DNA from: JAHIKV01 sp965195225 | GTDB lineage: Bacteria > Planctomycetota > Planctomycetia > Pirellulales > Thermoguttaceae | DNA: 64,000 nt | Reading direction: 5' to 3' | NCBI GenBank assembly: GCA_965195225.1 | Contig: CBDAFL010000065.1 | Span: forward strand, 1 to 64,000 | Shown: in pieces, positions 1 to 8,166 of the stretch | Layout: every line of letters begins with the position of its first letter | Numbering within the stretch: position 1 is the stretch's first letter | Notes under the pieces: model-generated | The model's input: the letters and a program-made list of their open reading frames with translations, nothing else | Told to the model about the DNA's origin: nothing | The model's database searches: none | Made by a program: the position numbers and the translations under genes

Positions 1-30
1 GTTCGTCAATCGGAGGGGGCGAATACGGCA

Positions 31-112
31 GGGTGGCACGTCCCTGAGCGCAGTGAAGGGCGTGGTTCGGACGTCTCCCACGCCCTTCACTGCGCTCAGG
101 GACGTGCCACCC
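31..112. repeat. Perfect 35-bp inverted repeat (hairpin)
   Basis: The arms 31-65 and 78-112 are perfect reverse complements with a 12-nt loop. One arm recurs nearly unchanged at 43892-43926, so this belongs to a dispersed family. Bases 1-30 and 113-155 show nothing recognisable. The hairpin lies just downstream of the aconitase-type small-subunit gene and could act as a terminator or RNA stabiliser, but it has no U-tract. Confidence 0.85.
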
Positions 113-155
113 AGTCAGTACCGGCGGCTGCTAAACGTGCGACATCAGCGGGGGA

Positions 156-644
156 TTACGCCCGATTACGCAACTTGGCCCGCGAGTATGGAAGTAGCCC
201 GCCGGCGTCGCGGATGGCGAGAATCGCCTCGGGCAAACTCGGAAACGAAAACTTTTTGCCGCCGACGCTGATCGTTCCGACCGTCGCGTCCAAACGCACC
301 TCGTCTCCCCCCTTGTATGCCTCGACCGCCTCGGGACACTCGATCAGCAGTAGTCCTTGATTCACGGCGGCACGGTAGAATATCCTCGCGTAGCTTTTTG
401 CCACGACGGCCTCGATGCCGGCCGCTTTCAGGCCCAACGCCGGCTGCTCGCGCGAGCTGCCGCAGCCGAAGTTCTTACCGGCCAGCAGAAAGTCGCCGGG
501 CCGGACGCCCGCCGCGAAACCCGGGTCGAGGTCTTCCAGCAGGTGCGGCAGTATCTGCTCCGTCGTCGAGCAAGAGTAAGTGTACTTGCCCGGAAAGAGC
601 ATGTCGGTGTTGATGTCGTCGCCGTAGTGCCAGACTTTGCTCAT
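156..644 (-). CDS. Aconitase-family dehydratase, small subunit (LeuD/DmdB-like)
   Basis: This is a 162-residue swivelling small subunit of a two-subunit aconitase-family hydro-lyase. It forms the active site with the large subunit encoded immediately upstream and moves a hydroxyl between adjacent carbons of a di- or tricarboxylate. The family core FGCGSSREQ is present near residue 60, followed by AKSYARIFYRAAVNQGLL. The start at 644 is chosen because its ATG overlaps the large-subunit TGA (ATGA) and an AAGGAG ribosome site lies 8 nt upstream; the longer reading frame is only the overlap. The substrate loop reads FPGKYTYS rather than the YLRT-type loop of isopropylmalate enzymes, so leucine synthesis is not assured. 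Homoaconitate or 2,3-dimethylmalate dehydratase activity are alternatives. Confidence 0.9.
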   Translation of the reverse strand: MSKVWHYGDDINTDMLFPGKYTYSCSTTEQILPHLLEDLDPGFAAGVRPGDFLLAGKNFGCGSSREQPALGLKAAGIEAVVAKSYARIFYRAAVNQGLLLIECPEAVEAYKGGDEVRLDATVGTISVGGKKFSFPSLPEAILAIRDAGGLLPYSRAKLRNRA

Positions 645-1906
645 TGCATGATCTCCTTGCGGGGATCGCTGATTTTTCCATGCAACGCCGAGGCGGCGAC
701 GGTTGCGGGGCTTGCCAGGAAGATTTCCGCCTTCGCACAGCCCATCCGGCCTCGGAAGTTTCGATTGGACGTGGAAAGACACCGCTCGCCGACGGCCAAC
801 ACGCCCTGATGAGCGCCGAGACAGGGGCCGCAGCCGGTCGGAAGCAGTGTGCCGCCGGCAGCCAGCAGCGCGTCGATCGCGCCGGAGGCGATTGCCCGGC
901 GCAGGATTTCACGCGATGCCGGCAACAGCAGCAACCGCGTGCCCGAGGCGATTTGCTTCCCCTTGAGGATAGACGCGGCAAGCTCGAAATCGCTCGCTCG
1001 GCCGTTGGTGCAAGTACCCAAGACGCACTGATCGACGGGCGTCCCCTCGACTTCTTCGACGGAAACGACGTTGTCCACCGTATGCGGTTTAGCCACCACC
1101 GGGCCAAGCGTCGAGAGGTCAAACTCCAATCGGCGCGAGTATTCGGCGTCCGCGTCTGCCCAAACCGGCTCGTAGCCGTCGCGCTGGATGCCGATCGAGT
1201 CGAGGTATTCCACAGTGCGGGCATCGACCTCGAACGCGGCGGCCTTGGCCCCCATCTCGATGCCCATGTTGGCAACGGTCAACCGCTCGTCGATCGACAG
1301 CCCGGCGGCGCCGTGGAACTCGACGCACTGGTAATTGGCCCCGTCGGCGCCGAGCCGGCCGATGATCGAAAGAATCAGATCCTTGGCCGTAACGCCCGAC
1401 GAAAGACCGCCGCTAAGATCGATGCGAATGCTCTCTGGCACCTTTAGCCACGTCTCGCCGGTCAGGATCAAGGCGGCCGCCTCGGTGCGGTCGATTCCGG
1501 TGGCAAACGCCCCCAGGGCACCGTACATGCAGGTGTGCGAGTCGCTGCCGACGATCAGATCGCCGGGCAACGCAAGCCCCTTCTCGACCATTACCTGATG
1601 GCAGACGCCCACGCCGACGTCGAAAAAGTTCTCGACGCCGTACCGCTGGACGTACAGGCGGATGGCCTTGTGGTTTTCTGCGTCCTTTTCCGAGGCGGCG
1701 GGCACGACGTGGTCGAGCACCACTACGTGCATGTCCTTCCGCGCCGGACCGAACTCGGTCAGGTCGGCCTCGATTTTTCCCACGATGGCCGCCGTGTTGT
1801 CGTGCGAGAGTAGATGGTCCGGCCGGACGGTGACGATTTCTCCCGGCCGCACCGCATCACGGCCCGATTTCCGGGCGAGGATTTTTTCGGCGAAGGTTTT
1901 GCCCAT
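641..1906 (-). CDS. Aconitase-family dehydratase, large subunit (LeuC/HACN/DmdA-like)
   Basis: This 421-residue protein is the catalytic [4Fe-4S] subunit of a 3-isopropylmalate/homoaconitate/dimethylmalate dehydratase-type enzyme. The short length matches the archaeal-type LeuC branch. Cluster ligands are visible at C299 (LGTCTNGR), C359 and C362 (GCGPCLGAHQG), and the substrate-binding GSDSHT motif is at about residue 120. It is translationally coupled to the small subunit by an ATGA overlap. It lies downstream of two LRR genes and a lyase/dehydrogenase/aminotransferase/aldehyde dehydrogenase set on the same strand. No isopropylmalate synthase is present in the window, so the in vivo substrate is inferred only as a hydroxy-dicarboxylate or tricarboxylate. 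Confidence 0.92.
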   Translation of the reverse strand: MGKTFAEKILARKSGRDAVRPGEIVTVRPDHLLSHDNTAAIVGKIEADLTEFGPARKDMHVVVLDHVVPAASEKDAENHKAIRLYVQRYGVENFFDVGVGVCHQVMVEKGLALPGDLIVGSDSHTCMYGALGAFATGIDRTEAAALILTGETWLKVPESIRIDLSGGLSSGVTAKDLILSIIGRLGADGANYQCVEFHGAAGLSIDERLTVANMGIEMGAKAAAFEVDARTVEYLDSIGIQRDGYEPVWADADAEYSRRLEFDLSTLGPVVAKPHTVDNVVSVEEVEGTPVDQCVLGTCTNGRASDFELAASILKGKQIASGTRLLLLPASREILRRAIASGAIDALLAAGGTLLPTGCGPCLGAHQGVLAVGERCLSTSNRNFRGRMGCAKAEIFLASPATVAASALHGKISDPRKEIMQ

Positions 1907-1995
1907 AATATTATCATCACTCCTCGTTCCGCCGTTCAGTAGAGCAACTACGCCACGCTTATGGATGGCTCTTCCAAATGTTGTCTCTGAGATTA

Positions 1996-3213
1996 TTAGT
2001 CAATCGAGCAATCCGGCAACTTGTTTTCCAGCCTCTCGACGCCTTCGCGCGTAACCTTGGTGTTGTCGATCTTCAAAAACTCAAGCTGATGCAATCCCGC
2101 GAGATGTTCCAATCCTGCATCGGTAATCATTGTATTGCTGATGTTCAAATACCGAAGTTGTTTCAACCCTTTGAGATGTTCCAGGCCGGCATCCGTCAGT
2201 TTTGTGCCTTCGAGACTCAAGAGTCCGAGGTTGGTCAATTTCCGAAGCTGCTCGATTCCCGCGTCGGTGATCATTGTGTCGCTGATGTCCAAGGACTGAA
2301 GTTGGCTCAACCCTATGAGATGTTTTATGCCGGCATCCGTCAGTTGTGTGCCATCGAGGCCCAAGCTATAGAGGTTTGTCAATCCTCGAAGCTGCTCAAT
2401 TCCCGCGTCGGTTACCTTGGTGTCGTCAAGTTGCAACGTCTCAAGCTTGCTCAATCCCTTGATGATTTCCATTCCCGCGTCGGTCACCTTGGTATCGTCA
2501 AGGTACAACGTCTGAAGCTCACTCAATCCCTTGATACTTTCCAATCCGGCGTCGGTCACGTTTGTATGGTGTAGGTACAACCATCGGATGTGAGGCGACA
2601 TCCTGATTAGTTTTAATCCCTTGTCGGTAATCTTGCTACTTGAAATGTCAAGATGTTGCATCCTCTGAAGTTGTCCGTTCTTGGCGAGAAGTTCCAGCCA
2701 CTCGTCGGTGACATTCTCGCCGACAAGTTGCAAACTTGTCAGGCAAGAGAGCTTCTTAAGGTGATGCAGGCCGGATACGGAGACGCGTGTGTGGTAGAGG
2801 AAAACTGATTCGAGTAGCGGGCACCCCTCAACATACTCCATCGCGGTGTCAGTCACTTGTGAATCAATCATAGTCAGTCTCGTCAGTTTGGGAAAACTGC
2901 AAATCGCTTGCGCAGAGGCGTCGGTCTCGACTGTGGCCCAAACGATATCTGATACAAAATCGTCGCCGAAAAGATTTCGCACCCACTCCGGGCCGGTACA
3001 ACGGAAAGGGGGACATACTCCGTATGCGTAAGAAATACTACCACCGGCCGCTTCGATTGTCCGTCTGGCCGAGCGCTGCCGGAGCGCGGGCTGTAGCCAG
3101 GTCGCCAAAGCAGCTATTCCGCCGAAGATCAATAATATCAAACCGATCCAAATAATCGCATGGGGATTATCTTGAAACCAGCGGCGGCGCGGCGGTGTGG
3201 GGATGTCTACCAT
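1996..3213 (-). CDS. Membrane-anchored leucine-rich-repeat protein (paralogue 1)
   Basis: This 405-residue protein has a cytoplasmic-looking N-terminus (PTPPRRRWFQDNPHA), one transmembrane helix at about residues 17-42, then a cysteine-poor linker. From about residue 110 to the end it has at least ten ~24-residue leucine-rich repeats of the pattern T-x-VTDAGLE-x-L-x-L-x-x-L-x-x-L-x-L-D. This LRR type is abundant in planctomycetes and usually forms a binding solenoid; the ligand is unknown. The first about 60 residues are nearly identical to those of the neighbour at 3373-4320, which shows tandem duplication. It sits between the two halves of the carboxylic-acid cassette and has no evident metabolic link to it. 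Confidence 0.85.
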   Translation of the reverse strand: MVDIPTPPRRRWFQDNPHAIIWIGLILLIFGGIAALATWLQPALRQRSARRTIEAAGGSISYAYGVCPPFRCTGPEWVRNLFGDDFVSDIVWATVETDASAQAICSFPKLTRLTMIDSQVTDTAMEYVEGCPLLESVFLYHTRVSVSGLHHLKKLSCLTSLQLVGENVTDEWLELLAKNGQLQRMQHLDISSSKITDKGLKLIRMSPHIRWLYLHHTNVTDAGLESIKGLSELQTLYLDDTKVTDAGMEIIKGLSKLETLQLDDTKVTDAGIEQLRGLTNLYSLGLDGTQLTDAGIKHLIGLSQLQSLDISDTMITDAGIEQLRKLTNLGLLSLEGTKLTDAGLEHLKGLKQLRYLNISNTMITDAGLEHLAGLHQLEFLKIDNTKVTREGVERLENKLPDCSID

Positions 3214-3270
3214 GCCGGGAAATATAGCTCAATTCGCGTTGCGAGCCAAGCGGGGATAATATGCAAATCT

Positions 3271-3321
3271 CGTTCCCACGCTCCGCATGGGAACGCACTG
3301 CCCGGACGCTCCGCGTCCGCT
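3271..3321. repeat. Dispersed palindromic element (GTTCCCACGC family), copy 1
   Basis: The unit contains the hairpin GTTCCCACGCTCCGCATGGGAAC followed by GGACGCTCCGCGTCC. The same 51-bp unit occurs in the opposite orientation at 4383-4434, so the two copies flank the second LRR gene. Related copies are at about 42880-42905 and 44719-44749. Confidence 0.8.
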
Positions 3322-3372
3322 GGCGCACACCTCGTAAGTCAGGCAAGCCTGACCTACTTATCGCTCTCTCCG

Positions 3373-4320
3373 TCATTGTTTAAGAGATTTCCAATACAGA
3401 TTGCATTCCGGCAACGCCTTTTTGAACCTCTCGACGCCTTCGCGCGTAACCTTGGTGTCGTCGATATTCAAAAACCTAAGCTGATGAAATCCCGCGAGAT
3501 ATTCCAATCCCGAATCAGTAATCAATGTATTGTTGATGAGCAAGTGCTGAAGTTGGTTTAACTCTTCAAGAGATTCCAACCCGACATCAGATATTTTGGT
3601 ATTGCTGAGTTTCAGTTCCGATAATTTTGTTAATTCCTTGAGGTATTCCAAGCTAGCATCGGAAATATTAGTATTGGACAAGTCTAATAATGAAAGGTGG
3701 ACAGACGTCTTTAGAAGTTGTACACCCTCGTCGGTGACACGACTATCAGAGAGATTTAAGGAGTGCAACAGTTGAAGTTGCTCATTCCTTGCAAGTTGCT
3801 CCAACCACTCGTCGTTGATATTCCCACCGTTAAGTCGCAAGTTTGTTAAACATGGCATATTCTTGAGATGATTCGCCCCAGCGGCAGAAATTTGGGTATT
3901 GCTGGTGTAGAAATACTGTATTAATTGCGAACATGCTTCCAGATGTCCCATTGCATTGTCGGTTACCTGGGAACCATCAAACCACAGATTGGTGAGTCCT
4001 GGAAGATCGCGTATCGCTTGCGCCGAGGCATCTGACTTGATTGCAGCCCCGCGAGCAACTGTCAAAAAATCGATCTCAATGTCATTTCCCGCAGACCGAA
4101 AGGGATAGTCGGGATGGGCAGAGCTGTAGTTCTCATATGCAACCTCTCCGCCATCCGCTTCGATTCTTAGCCTCGCCGAGCGCTGCTGGATCGCGGGCTG
4201 TAGCAATGTCGCCAAAGCAGCTATTCCGCCGAAGATCAATAAGATCAAACCGATCCAAATAATCGCGTGGGGATTATCTTGAAACCAGCGGCGGCGCGGC
4301 GGTGTGGGGGTGTCTACCAT
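3373..4320 (-). CDS. Membrane-anchored leucine-rich-repeat protein (paralogue 2)
   Basis: This 315-residue paralogue of the protein at 1996-3213 shares an almost identical N-terminus and transmembrane helix (residues about 17-42). About seven LRR units follow, with TxISDxxLExL and TKVTREGVERF repeats. The juxtamembrane region has diverged (acidic and aromatic), and three or so LRR units are missing compared with the neighbour. About 60 bp upstream of the start is also duplicated, so gene and promoter were copied together. The role is unknown; an extracytoplasmic protein-binding solenoid is the best inference. Confidence 0.85.
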   Translation of the reverse strand: MVDTPTPPRRRWFQDNPHAIIWIGLILLIFGGIAALATLLQPAIQQRSARLRIEADGGEVAYENYSSAHPDYPFRSAGNDIEIDFLTVARGAAIKSDASAQAIRDLPGLTNLWFDGSQVTDNAMGHLEACSQLIQYFYTSNTQISAAGANHLKNMPCLTNLRLNGGNINDEWLEQLARNEQLQLLHSLNLSDSRVTDEGVQLLKTSVHLSLLDLSNTNISDASLEYLKELTKLSELKLSNTKISDVGLESLEELNQLQHLLINNTLITDSGLEYLAGFHQLRFLNIDDTKVTREGVERFKKALPECNLYWKSLKQ

Positions 4321-4382
4321 GCCGGAAAATATAGCTCAATTCGCGTTGCGAGCCAAGCGGGGATAATGTGCGAATACCCGAC

Positions 4383-4434
4383 GGACGCGGAGCGTCCGGG
4401 TAGTGCGTTCCCATGCGGAGCATGGGAACGAGGG
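4383..4434. repeat. Dispersed palindromic element (GTTCCCACGC family), inverted copy
   Basis: This is the reverse-complement copy of the unit at 3271-3321, lying 60-120 bp upstream of the second LRR gene. The two units bracket the duplicated gene. Confidence 0.8.
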
Positions 4435-4440
4435 TTATCG

Positions 4441-5373
4441 CTACTCGACGATCTTCTTCGTATCGCCGTATTTTTCTGCCATTCTCTCGCGTGGGAGATA
4501 TTCGTCTTCCAGCTTCTTATACTCTTTCAGGCCGACGAAATCGGTGAACTCTTCGAACCCGGCAACCCACTTTGTCTGGCCGGGCAAAATGCCGGCCGGC
4601 GCGGCCTTCAGGGCCGTGAAGAAATCCATCAGCGCCTTGTGAGCGACCATGCAGGAGGCCACCGGGATCGACACCCGGCCGACGCCCAGCTTCGCCAGAT
4701 CGGGAATGGGAATCAGTTCGGTTTTCATGCCGGAGATGGCGTCCATCAGGTTGACCGACAGCGGGCCGCCGACTTCGGCGACGGCTTTTCCAACGTCCGC
4801 GCGGGTGCGGATGCCGTCGATAAAGGCCAGATCGGCGCCGGCTTCGAGGTACATATTGCAGCGTTTAATGGCTTCTTCGATGCCCTGGGCGACAAAGACG
4901 TCGGTCCTGGCGTTGATAATAAAATCCTTGTCGAGCCGGTTTCTCACGTCGGAGCAGGCCCGCAGTTTGCCGGCCATTTCCTCGGCCGAGATGACTTCCT
5001 TGCCCGACATGTGGCCGCAGCGCTTGGGAAACACCTGATCCTCGATGTTCATTCCGGCGGTGCCCATTTGGATCAGGCGTTCGGCGATCCAGGCGGCGTT
5101 TACGGCGTTGCCGCCGCCGGTGTCCACGTCGGCCATGACCGGAATATCGACGGCCTGCACGATGTTCCAGGTCATGTCCAACACGTCCTTCATCTGCACC
5201 AGACCGACGTCCGGCTTTCCGAGCAGGCTCGCGGCCAGCCCGTAGCCGGAAACCTGGATGGCCTCGAAGCCGCACCGCTCGATGACTTTCGCGCTCAGGG
5301 CGTCGTGAGCGCCTGGGACCACGACGGCCCGTCGGGCCATGATCGCTTGTCGCAAGATGGTAGTTTTTTTCAT
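4441..5373 (-). CDS. Isocitrate lyase / PEP mutase superfamily carbon-carbon lyase
   Basis: This 310-residue (beta/alpha)8 enzyme belongs to the family of 2-methylisocitrate lyase, 2,3-dimethylmalate lyase and oxaloacetate hydrolase. The lyase signature KRCGH is present at about residue 100, with the catalytic Cys retained. The metal-binding DVDTGGG motif is at about 65, and NARTDVF lies further on. The length fits the short-chain members rather than true isocitrate lyase. The start at 5373 (MKKTT) is preferred over the longer frame because the upstream part runs through a 33-bp inverted repeat. Next to an aconitase-type dehydratase, a 2,3-dimethylmalate or methylisocitrate-like cleavage is plausible, but the substrate is not fixed by the sequence. 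Confidence 0.88.
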   Translation of the reverse strand: MKKTTILRQAIMARRAVVVPGAHDALSAKVIERCGFEAIQVSGYGLAASLLGKPDVGLVQMKDVLDMTWNIVQAVDIPVMADVDTGGGNAVNAAWIAERLIQMGTAGMNIEDQVFPKRCGHMSGKEVISAEEMAGKLRACSDVRNRLDKDFIINARTDVFVAQGIEEAIKRCNMYLEAGADLAFIDGIRTRADVGKAVAEVGGPLSVNLMDAISGMKTELIPIPDLAKLGVGRVSIPVASCMVAHKALMDFFTALKAAPAGILPGQTKWVAGFEEFTDFVGLKEYKKLEDEYLPRERMAEKYGDTKKIVE

Positions 5374-5386
5374 TGGAGTTGCCGTT

Positions 5387-5468
5387 GTAGGGTGGGACAA
5401 GCGTAGCGAAGTCCCACCAATCATCGGTGAAAACATGGTGGGACTTCGCTACGCTTGTCCCACCCTAC
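5387..5468. repeat. 33-bp inverted repeat (GTAGGGTGGGACAAGCG type)
   Basis: The arms 5387-5419 and 5436-5468 are perfectly complementary with a 16-nt loop. It separates the lyase gene from the dehydrogenase gene on the minus strand. It resembles the GTAGGGTGCGTG hairpins at 16405-16480 and 36270-36333. Confidence 0.85.
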
Positions 5469-5477
5469 TTTTTCTGT

Positions 5478-6659
5478 TTACAGCGCGGCGATAATTGCGT
5501 CGGTCAATTGTCTGGTGGCGGCCGCGCCGCGGCTCAGTACGCCCGGACCGCCGGCCAGTCGGAGCATGTCGTAGGCGCACACCTCGCCCTCGGCCACCAC
5601 CTTGGCGATGGCCGCGCGAATGCGGTCGGCAGTCGGCGAGTGGCCGACGTGGTCGAGCATCATGCAGGCGGCCAGGATCATGGCGATCGGGTTGACGATC
5701 GACGGCTCCAGGGCGGCGTATTTCGGTGCGGAGCCGTGCGTCGGCTCGAAGACGGCGACCTCGCGGCCGATGTTCGCGCTGGCGGCGAATCCCAACCCGC
5801 CCACCAGTCCGGCGAAACCATCGGAGATGATGTCGGCGAACATGTTCGTGGCCACCAGCACACCGTAGTCTTCCGGGTTTTTGGTGAGCCACATCATTTG
5901 GGCATCGATGTTCGTCGATCGCAGGGCAATGTCGGGATGTTCGGCGGCGATCGACTCGGCCTCAACCTCGACCATGCCCGAGGTCTCGCGGATCACGTTT
6001 GGCTTCTCGCAGACGGTGACCGAGCGGTAGCCGAACTTCTTGGCGTAGTCGAAGGCCGCGCGGATGATCCGCCGACAGGCCGGCCGGCTGAGTATGCGGC
6101 ACGAGACGGCCAAGTCGGAACCGGCGACCTGGGCGAAGTTTTTCATCTTCGGGTGCGTTTCGAGCGCGTCGCGGACGTGCTTGGGCGGGTCGGTCCATTC
6201 GACGCCCGAGTAAAGCCCCTCGGTATTTTGCCGGAAGATGACCGCGTCGATTTTCGGCTCCTCGAAGCCGTCCGGCGTTTGGCGGATGAAGTTCAGCGGG
6301 TTGCCGGAAAACGACCGGCATGGACGGATGCAAATATCCAGGTCGAACAATTGCCGCATCCGCACGATGGGGCTGTAATAGACGTGCCCCTTCCCCTGCA
6401 AGTCGGGCGATAGTTCCGCACTGGCCGCCTGCTTCGGCTTCGAGGTGATTGCCCCGAACAGCCCGAGCTTGTGCTCGCGGAGCAGGTCGATCGTCCGATC
6501 CGGCAGCGCGTTGCCCTCGCTGATCCAAAAATCCCAGCCGATGTCGGCCGGCACGTAATCCGCCTGAAATCCGGCGGCCTCCAGCACCCGCAGCGCCTCG
6601 GGCAGCACGATTTTGCCGATGCCGTCGCCGGGCATTACGACGATTGTCGGTTTGCTCAT
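5478..6659 (-). CDS. Isocitrate/isopropylmalate-family dehydrogenase
   Basis: This 393-residue NAD(P)-dependent beta-decarboxylating dehydrogenase oxidises a 2-hydroxy acid with a beta-carboxylate to a 2-oxo acid plus CO2. Visible motifs are the N-terminal PGDGIG, the catalytic CEKPNVIRET segment (about 220), the Mg-binding NMFADIISD (about 285) and the nucleotide-binding FEPTHGSAPKYA (about 315). A ribosome site AAAGGAA precedes the ATG at 6659. Its neighbours are an aconitase-type dehydratase, a lyase and an aminotransferase. Isocitrate, homoisocitrate, isopropylmalate and tartrate/malate-type substrates are all possible. Confidence 0.9.
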   Translation of the reverse strand: MSKPTIVVMPGDGIGKIVLPEALRVLEAAGFQADYVPADIGWDFWISEGNALPDRTIDLLREHKLGLFGAITSKPKQAASAELSPDLQGKGHVYYSPIVRMRQLFDLDICIRPCRSFSGNPLNFIRQTPDGFEEPKIDAVIFRQNTEGLYSGVEWTDPPKHVRDALETHPKMKNFAQVAGSDLAVSCRILSRPACRRIIRAAFDYAKKFGYRSVTVCEKPNVIRETSGMVEVEAESIAAEHPDIALRSTNIDAQMMWLTKNPEDYGVLVATNMFADIISDGFAGLVGGLGFAASANIGREVAVFEPTHGSAPKYAALEPSIVNPIAMILAACMMLDHVGHSPTADRIRAAIAKVVAEGEVCAYDMLRLAGGPGVLSRGAAATRQLTDAIIAAL

Positions 6660-6695
6660 GGGTTCCTTTCGGGGCGCGACCGACGCATCGCGGCT

Positions 6696-8063
6696 TTATG
6701 ATTTTTTTACAACCGTCGCCACCGCATCGCGGAAAATACCGACCGCCACGTCGATCTGTTTTTTGGAAATCGTCAGCGCGGGACAGAAGCGGACCGCGCT
6801 CTCGCCACATCCGAGCACCAGCACCCCGCGGCGAAAACATTCCTGGACGACGCGGTTTCGCGTCTCCGCGTCATAGCAACGACTCTTCGGATCGGTCACA
6901 AAATCGGCGGCGACCATCAGGCCCACGCCGCGAACGTCGCCGATGGCCGGAAACTCTTCTTTAACCGCCTGCAATCGTTCGGTCAGGTGCGCGCCGACGA
7001 CTTTTGCGTTGTCTATCAGCCCGCCTTCGAGCAGGTCGAGCGTGGCCAGCGAGGCGGCGCAGGCGACCGGGTTGCCGCCGTATGTCGAGGCGTGCGAGCC
7101 GGGGGGCCAGTTCATGATCTCTTCCCGCGCGATGATGGCCCCCAAGGGCATACCGCTGGCGATGCCCTTGGCCGAGACGACAATGTCCGGCTGAACACCG
7201 ACGTGCTGGACGGCCCACATCTTGCCCGTCCGGCCCATGCCGCTCTGCACCTCGTCGCAGACCATCAGGATGCCGTGGCGGTCGCAAAGATCGCGGAGTT
7301 TTGGGAGGAAGTCTGGCGGAGGAACAACGTATCCCCCCTCGCCCTGGATCGCCTCGACGAAAATCGCCGCCACTTCGTCCGGCTCGACCTCACGGCGAAA
7401 AACCGTGTGCTCGATCTCGTTGATCGTAAAATCGACGATCGACCCCGACCCACGCAGTTCGATTGGTCGAAACGGATCGGGATACGTAACATGGGTAATC
7501 TGTGGCACCACCGGCAGGAACCGCTTGCGGTGTATCGCCTTGCTGCCCGAGAGCGACATAGCGCCGAAGGTGCGCCCGTGGAAGGCGCCCCAGAAGGAGA
7601 TGACGTGTTGCCGGCCGGTCTGGTGCCGGGTGAGCTTGAAGGCCGCCTCGATCGCCTCGGCGCCCGAGTTGGTGAAAAAAATTCGATTGCGGCCCGACAT
7701 CGGCGTCAATTTGGCCAACCGCTCGGCAAGCATAATCTCTTGGTCGTAGTAGAAATCGGTCCCCGACATGTGCAGAAAGCGGGCAATCTGATCGCGGATG
7801 GCCCGAACCACGTAGGGATGTGAATGACCGGCGGCGGTGACCGCGATGCCGGCGGTCAGATCGAGAAACCGGTTGCCGTCCGGGTCGGTGACCACCGAGC
7901 CGATGGCATTATCAATCACCAGCGGGTAATCTCGGGTGTAAGAAGGACTCATCACCTTCTTATCGCGGGCGACCAATTTCCGGGCCTTTGGGCCGGGGAT
8001 TTTACACACCAACTCCGGCGCCGCCGGCTGCTTGGGAATCAATACGAACTTCGCGTTTGCCAC
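6696..8063 (-). CDS. Class III (omega-type) PLP aminotransferase
   Basis: This protein of about 455 residues is a fold-type I aminotransferase. It resembles the archaeal-type 4-aminobutyrate/acetylornithine/lysine-6-aminotransferase group through the N-terminal KIPGPKAR and SPSYTRDYPLV segments. NSGAEAIEAAFKL binds the PLP phosphate, CDEVQSG supplies the PLP-stacking Asp, and SAKGIASGMPLGA contains the Schiff-base Lys. The GTG at 8063 is preferred over a start further upstream because AAAAGGAA lies 7 nt before it, and the upstream frame enters a palindrome. The next gene is an aldehyde dehydrogenase, so removal of an omega-amino group followed by semialdehyde oxidation (GABA, lysine or another omega-amino acid) is a reasonable inference. 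Confidence 0.88.
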   Translation of the reverse strand: MANAKFVLIPKQPAAPELVCKIPGPKARKLVARDKKVMSPSYTRDYPLVIDNAIGSVVTDPDGNRFLDLTAGIAVTAAGHSHPYVVRAIRDQIARFLHMSGTDFYYDQEIMLAERLAKLTPMSGRNRIFFTNSGAEAIEAAFKLTRHQTGRQHVISFWGAFHGRTFGAMSLSGSKAIHRKRFLPVVPQITHVTYPDPFRPIELRGSGSIVDFTINEIEHTVFRREVEPDEVAAIFVEAIQGEGGYVVPPPDFLPKLRDLCDRHGILMVCDEVQSGMGRTGKMWAVQHVGVQPDIVVSAKGIASGMPLGAIIAREEIMNWPPGSHASTYGGNPVACAASLATLDLLEGGLIDNAKVVGAHLTERLQAVKEEFPAIGDVRGVGLMVAADFVTDPKSRCYDAETRNRVVQECFRRGVLVLGCGESAVRFCPALTISKKQIDVAVGIFRDAVATVVKKS

Positions 8064-8100
8064 GTCATGGTTCCTTTTCAACCCAAAAATATTCGTATCC

Positions 8101-8132
8101 GTGTAGCGGGCGGGCAAGCCCGCCCGCTACAC
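8101..8132. repeat. Perfect 15-bp-arm palindrome
   Basis: The arms GTGTAGCGGGCGGGC and GCCCGCCCGCTACAC are separated by AA. The palindrome lies between the aldehyde dehydrogenase and aminotransferase genes, 38 bp upstream of the GTG start of the latter, and could attenuate or process the shared transcript. Confidence 0.8.
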
Positions 8133-8166
8133 ATCGGTAGAATACATTAAATACAAAGTGTTCCGA

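Noticed and set aside
34..50. TGGCACGTCCCTGAGC as a possible sigma-54 site
   Set aside because: The GG-to-GC distance is 11 nt instead of 10 and the motif is part of a hairpin arm.
641..1906. Calling the dehydratase pair leuCD
   Set aside because: No leuA or leuB context is present and the small-subunit loop is atypical, so a leucine gene symbol is not justified.
1978..2574. Plus-strand frame of 198 codons across the first LRR gene
   Set aside because: It is the antisense shadow of regular LRR repeats; it has no family-like sequence or ribosome site.
4267..5406. Plus-strand frame of 379 codons opposite the lyase gene
   Set aside because: Repeated His/Gly-rich low-information sequence typical of the antisense of a GC-rich gene; the minus-strand KRCGH lyase is clearly the real gene.
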